Positions 11,117 to 22,430 of a stretch of DNA of 64,000 nucleotides are shown here, one piece after another. Position 1 is the first letter of the stretch. Every line of letters begins with the position of its first letter. The stretch comes from Parietaria judaica (lineage: Eukaryota > Streptophyta > Magnoliopsida > Rosales > Urticaceae): contig OX940860.1 of NCBI GenBank assembly GCA_954871525.1, positions 29,544,001 to 29,608,000 on the forward strand, in the 5' to 3' direction. The notes below the pieces were generated by a model. The model searched no databases. It was not told the DNA's origin and saw nothing but the letters and a program-made list of their open reading frames with translations. Both the position numbers and the translations under genes were made by a program.

Positions 11117-11842
11117 TGTTGGGATTAGTAGCCCAATGAATGAGCCCAGCCCACTAGCAATGTGAGCAGCCAAAGACATGTCATTTTTGGTAAAACGACG
11201 TGTAGTTGGAGTTGCCTGGCTAGTACGCGATCTGGACCGTTCGTTGAGTTTTTAATCCAACGGTCGAAACTGAGGTTCACTTGTGCTCAGATTAAGGGTT
11301 CATTCGAACCAGCCCGTAACCCAAGAAGATCAAGCTTTCTCTCTCCCGAACTCTCTCTCGCTCACGACGAAGGATCATCGCCGGTCGATCGGAGGCGCGC
11401 TGCTCGGAAGCTGGTCGCTGTTCGAAGGAGGCTCGTTGCTCGGAGGTTCTCGTGGAGGACGCTCGCTGCTCGGAGATTGCTCGCTGCTTGGAGGCTCGCT
11501 GCTCGGTGAAGCACGGTGGAGCACGAAGGAGCACGGAGCTGCACGGAGGAGCACGGTGGAGGAAGGAGGAGAGAGTCGGAGAAGAGATTGCATGGTGATC
11601 ATCGGGAACGGCGTGGACTGATGACTGATCGATCAAGATCGATCGCGCCGAGCCCTCGTAATCAGGTTTAGTCGTTCCTCATCTTTTCTTGATTGTTCTT
11701 TGTATTCTTAGTCGTGTATGTGCGTTGATTCGGTGGATCGGAGATCCGTTTGTTTGCTGCCATTGTTGTTTGGTTCATTTACGTTTCTGGTTTGAGTTCG
11801 GTGTTCATTGATTGTGCTTATTCTAGGTCTGGATTTCTAACA
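11117..11842. mobile_element. solo LTR with 5-bp target-site duplication
   Basis: The 726-bp block begins TGTTGG and ends CTAACA and is flanked by atcga at 11112-11116 and 11843-11847. Removing it restores the array spacer phrase tttatgtcgtttatcgattt. No internal region follows, so this is a solo LTR left by LTR-LTR recombination, probably of a copia-type element. Open frames within it (11283-11636) come from a short ctgctcgga minisatellite and are not genes. Confidence 0.88.
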
Positions 11843-12580
11843 ATCGATTTATGTCATTTTTATGTATTATGTGACTTTTAGCAAATACTGGTTTTCCCTC
11901 TTCCCTTTACATTTGACAGCCTTACCTTTCTTATTAATTTTTTTCTTTCTATATTTCAGCTTAAGATAAGTTTCCATTGTGTGTCATTTTTATCATATCT
12001 CATTTGGTTGTCGTTATTTCATTTTTCATGCTGCTTTTAAAAACCCGTCTTCTTTATTTTGTGTGTGATTTTTATGTCACATTTTATATGATAGTTTATC
12101 TTTCTATGACGTCTTTATAGTCTGTTATTTTTATCATCGTTTGATTTGTCGTTTTTTTCATCATTGTGATTTTTTTTCTTTTCAGTTTTAAGCTGTTTTT
12201 CAATCAATGTCGTTTTTATCTTCCATGTCATTTTTTTCCTCTTTCATTTTCCATTTGATAGTCGTTCTTACAGTTTTTGTGTTTTTTCCATTTTTTAGTT
12301 TTATGTTGCTTTTTTACTTTTTGTCGTTTGTATTTTAATGTTATCATATTCATACCCATTTAAAGTTCTTTTTATTGTTTTGTTTTCTTTATTTTCTGTT
12401 TGATGTAAAATTTGGTTTCTCATCATTTCTGATTTGATAGGCCTACTTTCATTATTATGTTTTTACATAGTCAGTTTCATTTCGTTTTCACTGAGTTATT
12501 TCTATGTTCTTTGTGATTTTATCAGTCATTTTTTGTTCTCTTCATTACCCATTTGATTGGCGCTCTTTTCATCATCATCA

Positions 12581-12648
<68 letters not shown>

Positions 12649-13990
12649 GATGTCATTTTCCTATTGCTTGTTGTATTCTGTATATGATTTTATCATTCAC
12701 TTATTTTTTTCCTCATTTCCTATTTGATAGTTGCTCTTAACAAAAAACTGGCAAAAGTAAAGGAAATTGGGTATTTGAAAACAACAGTAAAGGACAAAGC
12801 AATACTAATAAAATATGAAAACTAACAGAAACGATAATTAAAAACGACAATTCTATAGCTTTTTAACTAATCGTTCGTGTGTCTACATTATAACTTTTCC
12901 GTTTTGTGAAATTAGTTGTCATACTGTTTTCTGTTGTTTTATATCGCCATTGATTCATGTTTCACTGTTTTACGTTTTTTCTGCGTAAAAAATGCTCTTA
13001 ATACACTCTAACTTCATCCCCGTTCCATTATATTGTTTCATCTTCTTGTCATTTTATAATTTTCTTGTTCCTATGATTCCGTTTGTACCCATTGATGACT
13101 TTTCTTGCTTTGGGAAAAATTGATTAGCTATGCTATAGGAAAATGACTTTTCTTGTTTCATCTTCTTTGGACTCGTTTTAACCCCAAATTTAGATTATTA
13201 TGCTAAATGCTAATCTTTCCACAGAATTTAGATCATTTTTTTAATTTTAAAAGCCTATATTTTAATGGGATTAAATTTGACCTATTTTTTGTCCAACTAC
13301 AAGTAAAATTTTGAAAATCTTGTTACTAGATATTTATTTTACCTTGAAAATTTGCTTCAATTTAGATTTAAGTGAAGAAGTTATTACTTTTATAATGGCA
13401 TTCTTTTGAAAGCTTGAAGCTCATCAAGCATTCCATTTGGTACGAAGTAGGGCTTGAGAGATTTTTTTTTTTTTTTTGGCTCAATCTGGAAGAAGATGTT
13501 TACAAACATTGAAGAGGATGTTTACAAACATTGAAGGACTTTGGTTTAGTGACCCCATTTTTGGCTAGACTAGTCATAGTATCGGGGGTATTATCGGAAT
13601 TTAGAGTAGTGGGAGGAATGATGAATGGATTGTGAGACATAGGCATGAGAAGAGGATCTTGCGCATGATAGGAAGGTTTCCAATGGTGTAAGGCAATCTT
13701 CATGGCTGGAATATTGGGAGAACTTAGGGGCGATAATGCCGATTTAAGTAGAATTGTGATTATTGGAGGTGACAACGTTCACTACGAAGCTTTGTCGGAC
13801 ATTTGTCGGACAACTCACCCGTCAAAACCCGATCCTGAAGCTTTCGAAGGACCAGAACAGTGCTCACCTTGGACCAAAGCTTCGTCATGAAGCCCGTACT
13901 CCCCATGCCAAGGGTGTGCAAGCTCGTCCTGATCGCGCCGGGATAGTGCATCCGCCAACTGGTTCAATGATCCCGCGCGATACTCAGCCG
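11843..13990. other. T-rich spacer, remnant of cassette-array spacer then unassigned DNA
   Basis: From 11843 to about 12760 the DNA keeps the words of the array spacers (gattttta, atttgatagtc) with much decay and holds a long ATT microsatellite. From 13500 to 13990 there is mixed-composition DNA next to the gypsy fragments that I cannot assign. No gene was found. Confidence 0.5.
12571..12648. repeat. (ATC)n/(ATT)n microsatellite
   Basis: A few ATC units pass into about 21 ATT units. Confidence 0.95.
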
Positions 13991-14034
13991 TGAATTCGTA
14001 CCCCTAAAGCTTTCTTACCCATGAATTTGCGGAG

Positions 14035-16269
14035 GTGTCGTTAAGCGTTGTTCCAAATGGTGTTTGAGACTAGAATAGTTGGTAGGAATGGTGAATTTTC
14101 GCCCCCAAAGGTACATACGCCAATAAATTATCACTTTGGCGAGCTCGATAACGATCTCTCGTAGGCCGCGAGCTTAGAATGTCGGTTCGCTAATTTTTTA
14201 GTAAAACATGCCACGGGGTGTCCTCTATTTTGTAAGACGGCTCCTATTCCACTTCCCAAAGCATCGCACTCCACCACAAACTTCTTAATAAAATCCGGTA
14301 ATGCGAGGATCGATGACTCGAATAACGCATTTTTGAGCTCGTCAAAGGCATATGAGGCTGGTGCATCCAAATTGAAACCATTTCGGCAAAAAAAGTCCCG
14401 TCAACGGGGCAACGATGACCCCATAATCGCAAATAAACTTGCGATAGTACCCCAAAAACCTTAAGAATCCGTGTATACCGCGGGTGGTGGTTGGTGGCAG
14501 CCAAGAGGTTACCGCCTCGACTTTTGCTTTGTCTACCTTCCCTTCGGCATGTAAGATAATGTGGCCGAGGTAGCCGACTACTTCTCTGCCAGTATCGTTA
14601 ATCGTTGTTCTAAAATGTGCTTGAGACTATAATGGTCAGTACGAATGGTGAATTCTCGCCCCCAAAGGTACGGACACCAATAAATTATCACATTGGCGAG
14701 CCTGATAGCCCTCTCTCGTTAGGGATACAACCGGTCGGTTAACCTGTTTATTTTTCACTATTTGGTATCCTTAATCTAATTCCGGTTAGTCATGTTTTAA
14801 TAACTTTAACCTGTTTTTGAAACCGGTTAACCGGAAACCGGTTATCAAAATCTAATTAACCTGTTTAATAACCTTAACCTGTTTTTTTGTTAAAAAAAAT
14901 ATAGCATATAAACAACGATCAAACATATCGGTCCAAATGAACAATAATAATGAAACTTGAATAAATAATATGAAGCATAACAATAATAAATAATGAACAA
15001 GATCAAGCAGAGAACGATAAAACAAGTGAAGAAGATTAGGCGAGAAAAAAAGAAGAGAAAGTCGCGGAGGAGGAAAATTCGGTTACGGTTTCAAAATTCG
15101 GTTACCGATTATTTTGCACACCCCTATCTCTCGTAGGCCGCGAGCTTTGAATGGTGGTCCGCTAATTTTCGAGTAAAAAATGCCACCGGGTGTCCTCTTT
15201 GTTGTAAGACGGTTCCTATTCCACTTCCCAAAGCATCGCACTCTACCACAAACTTCTCAGTAAAATCCGGTAATGCAAGGACCAATGACTCAAATAACGT
15301 CTTTTTGAGCCCGTCAAATGCGACAGAGGCCCGTACTTCCCAATTGAAACCATTTCGGCGAAAAAGTCCCGTCAACGGGGCAACGACGACTCCATAATCG
15401 CGAATAAACTTGCGATAATACCTCAAAAGCCCTAGGAATCCGCATACACCGCGGGTGGTGGTTGGTGGCAGCCTTGAGGTTACCGCCTCGACTTATGCTT
15501 CATCTACCTTCACTCCGGCATGTGAGATAATGTGGCCGAGGTAGCCGACTTCTTCTCGTCCGGTGTCGTTAAGCGTTGTCTTAAAAGGTGCTTGAGACTA
15601 GAGTGGTCGGTACGGATGGTGAATTCTCGCCCCGAAAGGTTTGGACGCCAATAAATTATCACCTTGGCGAGCCTAATAGCATTCTCTCATAGGCTGCGTG
15701 CTTAGAATGTCGGTCTGCTAATTTTCGAGTAAAAAATGCCACCGGGTGTCCTCTTTGTTGTAAGACGACTCATATTCCACTTCCCAAAGCATCACACTCC
15801 ACCACAAACTTCTCAATAAAATTTGGTAATGCGAGGACTAGTGACTCGAATAACGCCTTTTTGAGCTCGTCAAAGGCGTCAGAGGCCCGTGCATCCCAAT
15901 TGAAACCATTTCGGCAGAAAAGTCTCGTCAACGGGGCAACAATGACTCCATAATCGCGGATAAACTTACGATAGTACCCTAAAGCCCTAGGAATCCGCGT
16001 ATACCGCGGGTGGTGGTTGGTAGCAGCCAATAGGTTACCGCCTTGACTTTTGCTTCGTCTACCTTCACTCCAGCATGTGAGATAATGTGGCCAAGGTAGC
16101 GGACTTCTTCTCGGCCAAAGACACACTTGGACTTCATGAGAAACAACCGGTGCTCTTGGAGTAGCGTGAAAGCAGCCCGCACGAGCTCAAGGTTTTCTTC
16201 CCACGTCCGACTATACATGAAGAATCTTTTGTAACATGTCGTGGATATTAGGACTTGTGTCCCGAACAC
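14035..16269 (-). mobile_element. Ty3/gypsy RT-RNase H remnant, internal segment triplicated in tandem
   Basis: Minus-strand frames carry the end of a gypsy reverse transcriptase (YLGHIISHAGVKVDE, YRKFI, then FxWxxxAxxAF-like) and the start of RNase H (VVECDALGSGIGAVLQ). The same stretch appears three times in direct orientation, at 14035-14591, 14592-15562 and 15563-16115. The first is 557 bases, the second 556 once the hAT-like insert and its duplication are removed, the third 553. Upstream reverse transcriptase continues only beyond the third copy (to 16269). Frameshifts and stops break all copies. No LTRs, gag, protease or integrase were found next to it, so this is a rearranged fragment. 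Confidence 0.85.
14720..15126. mobile_element. hAT-like nonautonomous element (MITE)
   Basis: The 407-bp element begins tagggatacaa and ends ttgcacacccccta-like (gcacacccccta class, read here as gcacacccctA), so the ends are imperfect inverted repeats. It is flanked by perfect 8-bp duplications tctctcgt at 14712-14719 and 15127-15134. The interior repeats ccggtta/taaccgg motifs and has no coding capacity. It interrupts the middle gypsy copy and removing it restores the gypsy sequence. The 8-bp duplication and end sequence point to hAT. Confidence 0.88.
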
Positions 16270-16690
16270 TCGCGGAAATTAAAATTGCTAGTTACCGTAC
16301 CCTCGTGGGGTAACCCTATAGAAAATATTTATACCAGGATTAAAGTCTTATACCAGAAATCTATATCACTCCATCCGGCTTATGTAACCAAAGTTAATTT
16401 ATTATGTTCAGTGATCGTGCTAGTTAATTTTCTAATGATTTATTAACTCATAATTAGGGTTGTGTTTTCTGATTTCAGCTTTATACTATTTATAGGGATA
16501 ACCAAATCTTAACCACGAGGAGATATTCACTCATTATCTATTATTTAATAATAAAAATTAAATAAGATAATGAATAATATCAAAATTTTTTTAATTTTTT
16601 TCAATAAATATTTAATCTTAGATTTAGATAAAAACAAATCTTCCGAAATTATAACTCCAAATCTTCCAAAATTATATCTCCAAGTGGCTC

Positions 16691-17230
16691 GAATTATCTT
16701 TCTTGGAAGGCCAGAATGACTATCTACATAAAAGTCATCGAAGAAAATGTCTGGCCTATTCTCATTGAAGGATGGAGTATTCCAAGCGCCACTGACGTAC
16801 TTGGTGGTATGACAGTGAAGCCAATCCGAGAATGGACAGAAACTGAAAAAGATTTTTCTTTGGCGAACGCCCGCGGCCTGAATGCGATGGCCTCTGCCAT
16901 TGACGAAGAGCATTTCAACTTGATCTCTAATTTCAACTCTTCAAAGAAGGCTTGGGAAACCTTACAAAATTGATACGAAGGAACTCACATTGTTAGATTT
17001 TCCAAACCACAAATGCATGCATCTTGTTATGAAGATTTAACATTGAGGGAGGGAGAGACTATTGCAGATGGATTAATTCAGATTAAACTCATAACCGTGG
17101 GTAATGATAAGGTGCGGATTGGTAATCCTTTCCTATTGACTAATTCTTTTTGTAGGTTTCTCAAGAGGTTTAGCCTATGGTGTCTTGGAAATCTCCTTTC
17201 AAGATATCTATTGATAAAATAAAGATGAAT
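16691..17230 (+). pseudogene. Ty1/copia gag fragment
   Basis: The frame holds the copia gag N-terminal pattern: NYLSWKARM at 16691, then a Trp-rich stretch, LNAMASAID and SKKAWETLQ. It is broken by an in-frame TGA at 16971 and continues in the same frame with YEGT and later a frameshift before a YGVLEIS-like stretch. Protease, integrase and reverse transcriptase are not visible downstream, so most of the element has been deleted. Confidence 0.75.
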
Positions 17231-18059
17231 TGTCTTGATGAGGAGAAAATTAATCACGAGGCTCAAACACGAAACAAAGGAATGTTTATCCAACAACTCA
17301 AAAAGGTTCAAGAGATCGAGTCCGTTCAAATGCTCAATTCCGATAAACCTAAACTTGACAATTCCTTTGCTTACACAACCATGTGCAGGTGATATTTGTG
17401 TATTTGAGTTTCTTTATCAATTTAGCATGATGTGTTTAGATGATGTTGTTTTGAAAAATGATCAAACAATTTTTCAAAATGCCGATTTTAAAATTATCGT
17501 ATTTTGTAAAATATATTTTAAAAGAAAATCATTGGTATATTCCTTCTATAATTTTCTTGGCCATTTTATTTATCAATATATCAAATTTTTGAGAAGTCCA
17601 ATTGAAGGAATGAAACTGACATTTTGGATGTTTGACAACTATGAACATTTCTTGTTGAATCATGAAAGAAAATGGAGTTTTAAAATCTCTCCGTCAACAT
17701 GGTTTCACATTCACAGATGAGATTATATTTTGATGTTGTATGGTGTTTTGATTGTAGTTGTTGTTTGTGACTGTGATTGTGTTTTTTTTTTTTTTTTCAA
17801 AGTTTTTATTAAAAAAAAAAAAAAAGAGAAAATTTTGCATGCTCTTCATAAGTGCTTGTTTGCATACTGTGTTTGTTTGCCGATGTAATATGCATGTTTG
17901 TTTGGGTATGAATTTTCTCTTGGGTACGAATATATATATTTGGTTTAGGGCTTGAATATTGTGTTCTAGGATTCACTTAAGCACACACATTTTTTTATGT
18001 TCTAGGGTCAGTATTTAAAGCTTTAGCATATTTTATTTCTTAGGATTCTGAAATACAGG

Positions 18060-18720
18060 TTTATGCTTCTCACGCTTCAGAAATTCTTACAAAGATTCAG
18101 GTCTCCACCTCCTGTGAATGTTCCTGACGTACCAATAACTGCAATACCAGCTCATGAGCCCTCTACTATACTTACAGATGTGATAACCTCTACAGAGGTT
18201 CCTGCTAAAGTGTTCGAAGTCTACCAAGCCTACTGATGTGTTTGATACAATACAAAGTTCAGTAGAAGAAAGCCATGGAGAAGAACAATAAGAAGAAGAA
18301 GTGGGTCAAAACAACTCAAGAATCTGTTGAAGGTCGTACATCGGCAAAGATCCCGGAGGTTTCTTGCTCTGACAATGAGCCCCTTCCTTCCCAAGAAGTG
18401 ACCTCAGTTGTTGTTGATCCCAAGGATGTTCCAGCCTCCTCCTCTACCCCAGTTGACCCCATGCTCAATGCTGAAAGAGGATACCCAGAATGATAACGAC
18501 AAGGAAGACAAGGACTCTGCTGAGGAAAGCTCTGATAACGGCCAAGATCCCGGAGGTTTCTTGCTCTGACAATAACGAAGACTCATCTGAAGAAGAAGTT
18601 TCTCCTCCTGCAAAGAAGAAGACTGCCAGTGACAATGACTATGACGGCTACAAGGAAGGGTCGTCCACCATCCCGCTCATCCTAAGCCAGTTTGAGTCGG
18701 TTCCCCTTCGGCAATTCCTG
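18060..18720 (+). pseudogene. Lys/Glu and Pro/Ser/Thr-rich frames upstream of a copia 3' LTR (env-like position)
   Basis: Broken frames (for example 18275-18493 and 18490-18730) encode low-complexity charged and Pro/Ser/Thr-rich sequence. A 34-bp phrase around aagatcccggaggtttcttg occurs twice (about 18345 and 18542) in different frames. The position just before a polypurine tract and LTR is where some plant copia lineages carry an extra, env-like ORF. That identity is a guess from position and composition. Confidence 0.35.
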
Positions 18721-19071
18721 GCCCAAGGGGGAGAAATCACAGACGTTGCAATCATTTTTCGCCTTTATATTTTCTCAGTTTCAAACTCATGCGTCACTAG
18801 AACTGCTTGCTTATATGTTTTATGTGTGACTTTTTGCTTGTTATGTTTGAATGAGTGTTTTGGTTGTTGCACGTCTGTGGTTGAAATGTTTTCAGGATAT
18901 CTTTAGGATCACTAACATATTTTGCAGGTTTTCAAGGACTAAAGATCTGATGTTGCTTCCGCTGTCATGACACATGTTGTCACCCTGCCTGCTCTGCTCT
19001 TATGTTCAGTGTCTGAAGATCTAGCCGACTTTCTGAAATCAGTTGTTCCATAAACTGCCAATGGGGGAGTT

Positions 19072-19798
19072 TGTTGAATCATGATTTCGATTTCATTATT
19101 TATTATTCATGATTCTGTGTTGGCCTATTTATGGAAAGTTATTGTCATATATGTCGTCATAACAACTGTGATATTTCAGGCAAGTCTTTAAGATGAACAT
19201 GTCCAGGTTCATCCTCAATCAAGGTCTGATTGAGCCAATCTCTCCATGCATTGATTGAGGAATTATGTGTTGGATTAAGTGATGAAGATTGCACGTGATT
19301 CCTATGATTGGAGAGTATCAAGAAGCTTATTTTGTCATCAAGACATGACGATATAATTGGAAAAGCTCCTATAAGTCCCAGCTAATGAAGTCCAATTTCA
19401 TTAGCACTCATAGAGAAATTCAGAGAAAAAACCTTCGGGAGAAGGCAACTGGCGATTCACGAGTGAAGTGAAGAAAGACGGGACGTTCGCTGCTAGTTGG
19501 TGCAAGGGGATCTTGCTTTCTTTAAGAGTTCACGTGTTGGATGTCAAAGTTGTTGGCGTGACAACAAGGGGGAGCTTCCTTTGTATGCTTTGGGTCCATG
19601 TGATTTATTGTTTGTAATCATCTCTTGTAAGTCTTGGTTGATTAATCTGGGTGAGTACCCCGCAGAAGTAGTGATAGGAAGTCCGAACTGCGTTACCAAA
19701 AAGTATTGGTGTTCCTTTACTTTTTCCGCACTCGCTTTTCCTATCGTTCACGATTATCACGTCATATTATTTGAGCAACGCGAAAATACGTCTTTACA
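19072..19798 (+). mobile_element. probable copia 3' LTR preceded by a polypurine tract
   Basis: A polypurine tract (tgggggagt, 19062-19070) immediately precedes TGTTGAATC, the usual start of a 3' LTR. A likely end is ...tctttaca at 19798, giving 727 bases, but no target-site duplication was verified and the matching 5' LTR was not found near 16.3-16.7 kb. With the gag fragment and the charged frames it forms an internally deleted copia element of about 3.1 kb. Confidence 0.55.
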
Positions 19799-20734
19799 AT
19801 AGGAGTCCATTAATATAATCAGATTGTCAGGATCTAGGCTTTCGTATTATTATGACTCTCATTGAAATGGTATGTTACCGTATTGCCCTTTTGACGACAC
19901 TCTCTTCAATCTATGATTGTTACAAACTACCCATTGAACGAGTTATGAATTCGTTGAGTTGCCTTGAGTACTTATTTGTTTCTCATATATATCATTTTGA
20001 AAAAATCATAAAGTCATTATCGATATATGTATTATGCAGCTTGTCTCGGTCAACCGTCTGATCACAAAATAAAAGTATTGGGAATACGATTGTAAACTTT
20101 ACTAATCAAATCAAAGATCATGTAAGTTGAACCGTACAAGTCCATAATACTTCAGGACATGAACCAATTTCATCTGATCATCTAAGCGACTTAATCTTAC
20201 TATCATCAGTGATAAACTTACGTGATTATTTCATATTCAAGTCTAGTCCGTCCAGTATGGAGACATTCCATACCTAATGTCCTCAACAGTGTTGGACTAG
20301 CACCATGATCCGGTAATAGATCATCGCATTAATTGTTATCGAGTTCATTAATAGTCGTTCTCGATTAGAAGCTCCCACTTTCTAATCTAGACTATGGACA
20401 TATATTATTTAAGTTCTTAACTTTGTGCTAGTCAAACCTCCTCAGATAGATTATGCGTAATAACAAAGCACAATCGCAAAACGTAAAGAACTAAGGACGA
20501 AACATTTAATTTTATAATATTTAGGCTATAACTATATAAGATTAACATTAATAAGATCTATTTTTTTTAAAGGAAAGACATTCATAATCTTATGCAGTGG
20601 GATTAACATCTGAATAGAAGGCATATTATAAATATGTCCAACAGTGGAGACCCGAGTTCATTAAGCTTTGGAACGTCGATGGACCGTTTAAGAGACCGAA
20701 GACATAACTAGGAACTCGAAGTGTCTGAAATATT
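19799..20734. other. unassigned, LTR-like intergenic DNA
   Basis: The composition and phrases such as ggactagcaccatgatccgg suggest part of another copia LTR. I could not find both ends, a target-site duplication or a primer-binding site, so it stays unassigned. Confidence 0.35.
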
Positions 20735-21179
20735 GATCAAATTAACCAAATATCAACCACGCTTGAAACAAGGTATTAATTTTTGGTATTCAAATATTTG
20801 CTTCCTATTTTGTTGCTTAATTCATTTCTTATTTTTTTTTTTAAAATTGTTAATTTTTATAAACAGAAAGTTAAATACGAAAATTTAAATGGATATTGAA
20901 TGCATAATTTTAATATTAAATATTACTAATTAAGGGTAGAAAAATCTTTTTATATTGATTAATATGATTAATTGATCAGTCCTAAATATTAACTAAGCAT
21001 TGGCTATTTTGCAAAAATCAAGTTTCAATTTGACTAGTTTACTATAGAGTCCAAATTATATCATTCATCATACTACTTACATATATAATTAAATAAATAA
21101 ATTTGATGGATTATGATGTTCAAATTTTATATTACAAATTTGATTCAAAAGTTCGGTTAGTGACCCGAAATTGTCCGCT

Positions 21180-21398
21180 CTAAAGATTCTTTGAGCGCGA
21201 GTTGATCACGGAGAGGATGGTGGCCATCTTCTCATCAAACCCGACCTCGAGGCCTTGTACCTTGCTCATAATTCTCTCTTCCAAAGTTGTGATCTCATCC
21301 GAAGTGCGCACATAGTGTATTTTCATACTTTCGAATACCTCATTCCTCAAAAATTGTTCTGGAGATTTTTCATGCGAAGAATTTTCATCGCTCGCCAT
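21180..21398 (-). CDS. gag N-terminal leader fragment of the truncated LTR element
   Basis: The 72-residue frame starts with MASDENSSHEKSP and holds a charged, heptad-like stretch (TTLEERIMSKVQGLE) typical of the region before the gag core in plant gypsy elements. It begins 21 bases after the primer-binding site and ends where the internal region is deleted. It is not a host gene. Confidence 0.5.
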   Translation of the reverse strand: MASDENSSHEKSPEQFLRNEVFESMKIHYVRTSDEITTLEERIMSKVQGLEVGFDEKMATILSVINSRSKNL

Positions 21399-21418
21399 TG
21401 AATCGTCCTTCGCGGTTG

Positions 21419-21430
21419 GCTCTGATACCA
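21419..21430 (-). other. retrotransposon primer-binding site (tRNA-iMet)
   Basis: The minus strand reads tggtatcagagc, complementary to the 3' end of plant initiator methionine tRNA and the commonest primer site of plant LTR retrotransposons. Confidence 0.85.
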
Positions 21431-22430
21431 AATTGTTATATGCCCGAGATTGGTAAAAATTAGTATTAATGTTTGTCATTTTAATTGTTTAGAATTGTTA
21501 ACACGGTTCATTCGAATAAGGAATTCATGATAATGTTTGTTAATAATCAACGGTAGTTGTTTTAATTTCAATATTATACATCATTTTGTTTTTTTCATGT
21601 TCGTTTCTCATATAAGTGATTCGTATGTATAACTAATTTTACACTTTAATAACTATAATTATTTCAAAATATGAAAATTTATCACACAATTTGTTAGTTC
21701 ATATTAACACATATTAAACTACATATAACTATAAAAAAAATACACAAAAATTAAAAAATATTATTTAAATTTGAAATGTTTTTTTTTTCTTGTATATTTT
21801 TGCCATGTTTTGTGGGGTAACGTAAATCAACCAAATATTAACCACTCTTAAAACAAGGTATTAATTTTAGTATTCAAATATTTGTTTCTTATTTTGTTGC
21901 TTAATAGTTAATTCATTTCTTAATTTTTTAAAATTTTTATTTTATTTTTATAAACAGAAAGTTAAATACGAAAATTTAAATGGTTATTGAATGCATAATT
22001 TTAATATTAAATATTACTAATTAAGGGTAGAAAAATCTTTTTATATTGGTTAATATTATTAATTGATTGGTCCTAAATATTGACTATTTTACAAAAATCA
22101 AGTTTGATTTCAATTTGACTAATTTACTATAGAGTTCAAATTATATCATTTATCATATTACTTACATATATAATTAAATAAATAAATTTGATGGATTATG
22201 ATGTTCAAATTTTATATTACAAATGTGATTCAAAAGTTCGGTACGTTACATAAATATAAAATAATTAATTTTCACATTGTTATATTTTATGTAATTTGAG
22301 TATTTCAATGGTTACAAATAAAATTTGCTACTATTCTGAAATAAAAGGGTTAATTGCGGTAAAAGAAAACTTAAACATTGCCCATATGCTAAGTCGTGTA
22401 TCCAAACTCTAAAACAGTAGGTGAAAATTT

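Larger units (their letters stand above)
20735..22250 (-). mobile_element. truncated LTR retrotransposon
   Basis: On the minus strand a 5' LTR of 817 bp runs from 22250 (TGTAACGTACC...) to 21434 (...CATATAACA). Three bases later comes tggtatcagagc, the primer-binding site for initiator-Met tRNA. A 219-nt gag-like frame follows. On the far side, 20735-21165 repeats the distal half of the LTR (counterpart about 21820-22250) at high identity, so it is the remains of the 3' LTR. The rest of the internal region is gone. Both LTR copies contain a shared module that also occurs at the end of the 29.7-31.6 kb element. Confidence 0.7.

Noticed and set aside
11283..11636. Overlapping frames on both strands with repetitive Ser/Arg/Gln sequence
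   Set aside because: They lie inside a solo LTR with verified ends and come from a short internal minisatellite.
13500..13993. Short frames on both strands upstream of the gypsy fragments
   Set aside because: No domain pattern could be seen, and the frames overlap each other antisense. They may be decayed retrotransposon sequence.
19850..20640. A second copia LTR
   Set aside because: The text looks LTR-like, but I could not find matching ends, a target-site duplication or a primer-binding site.
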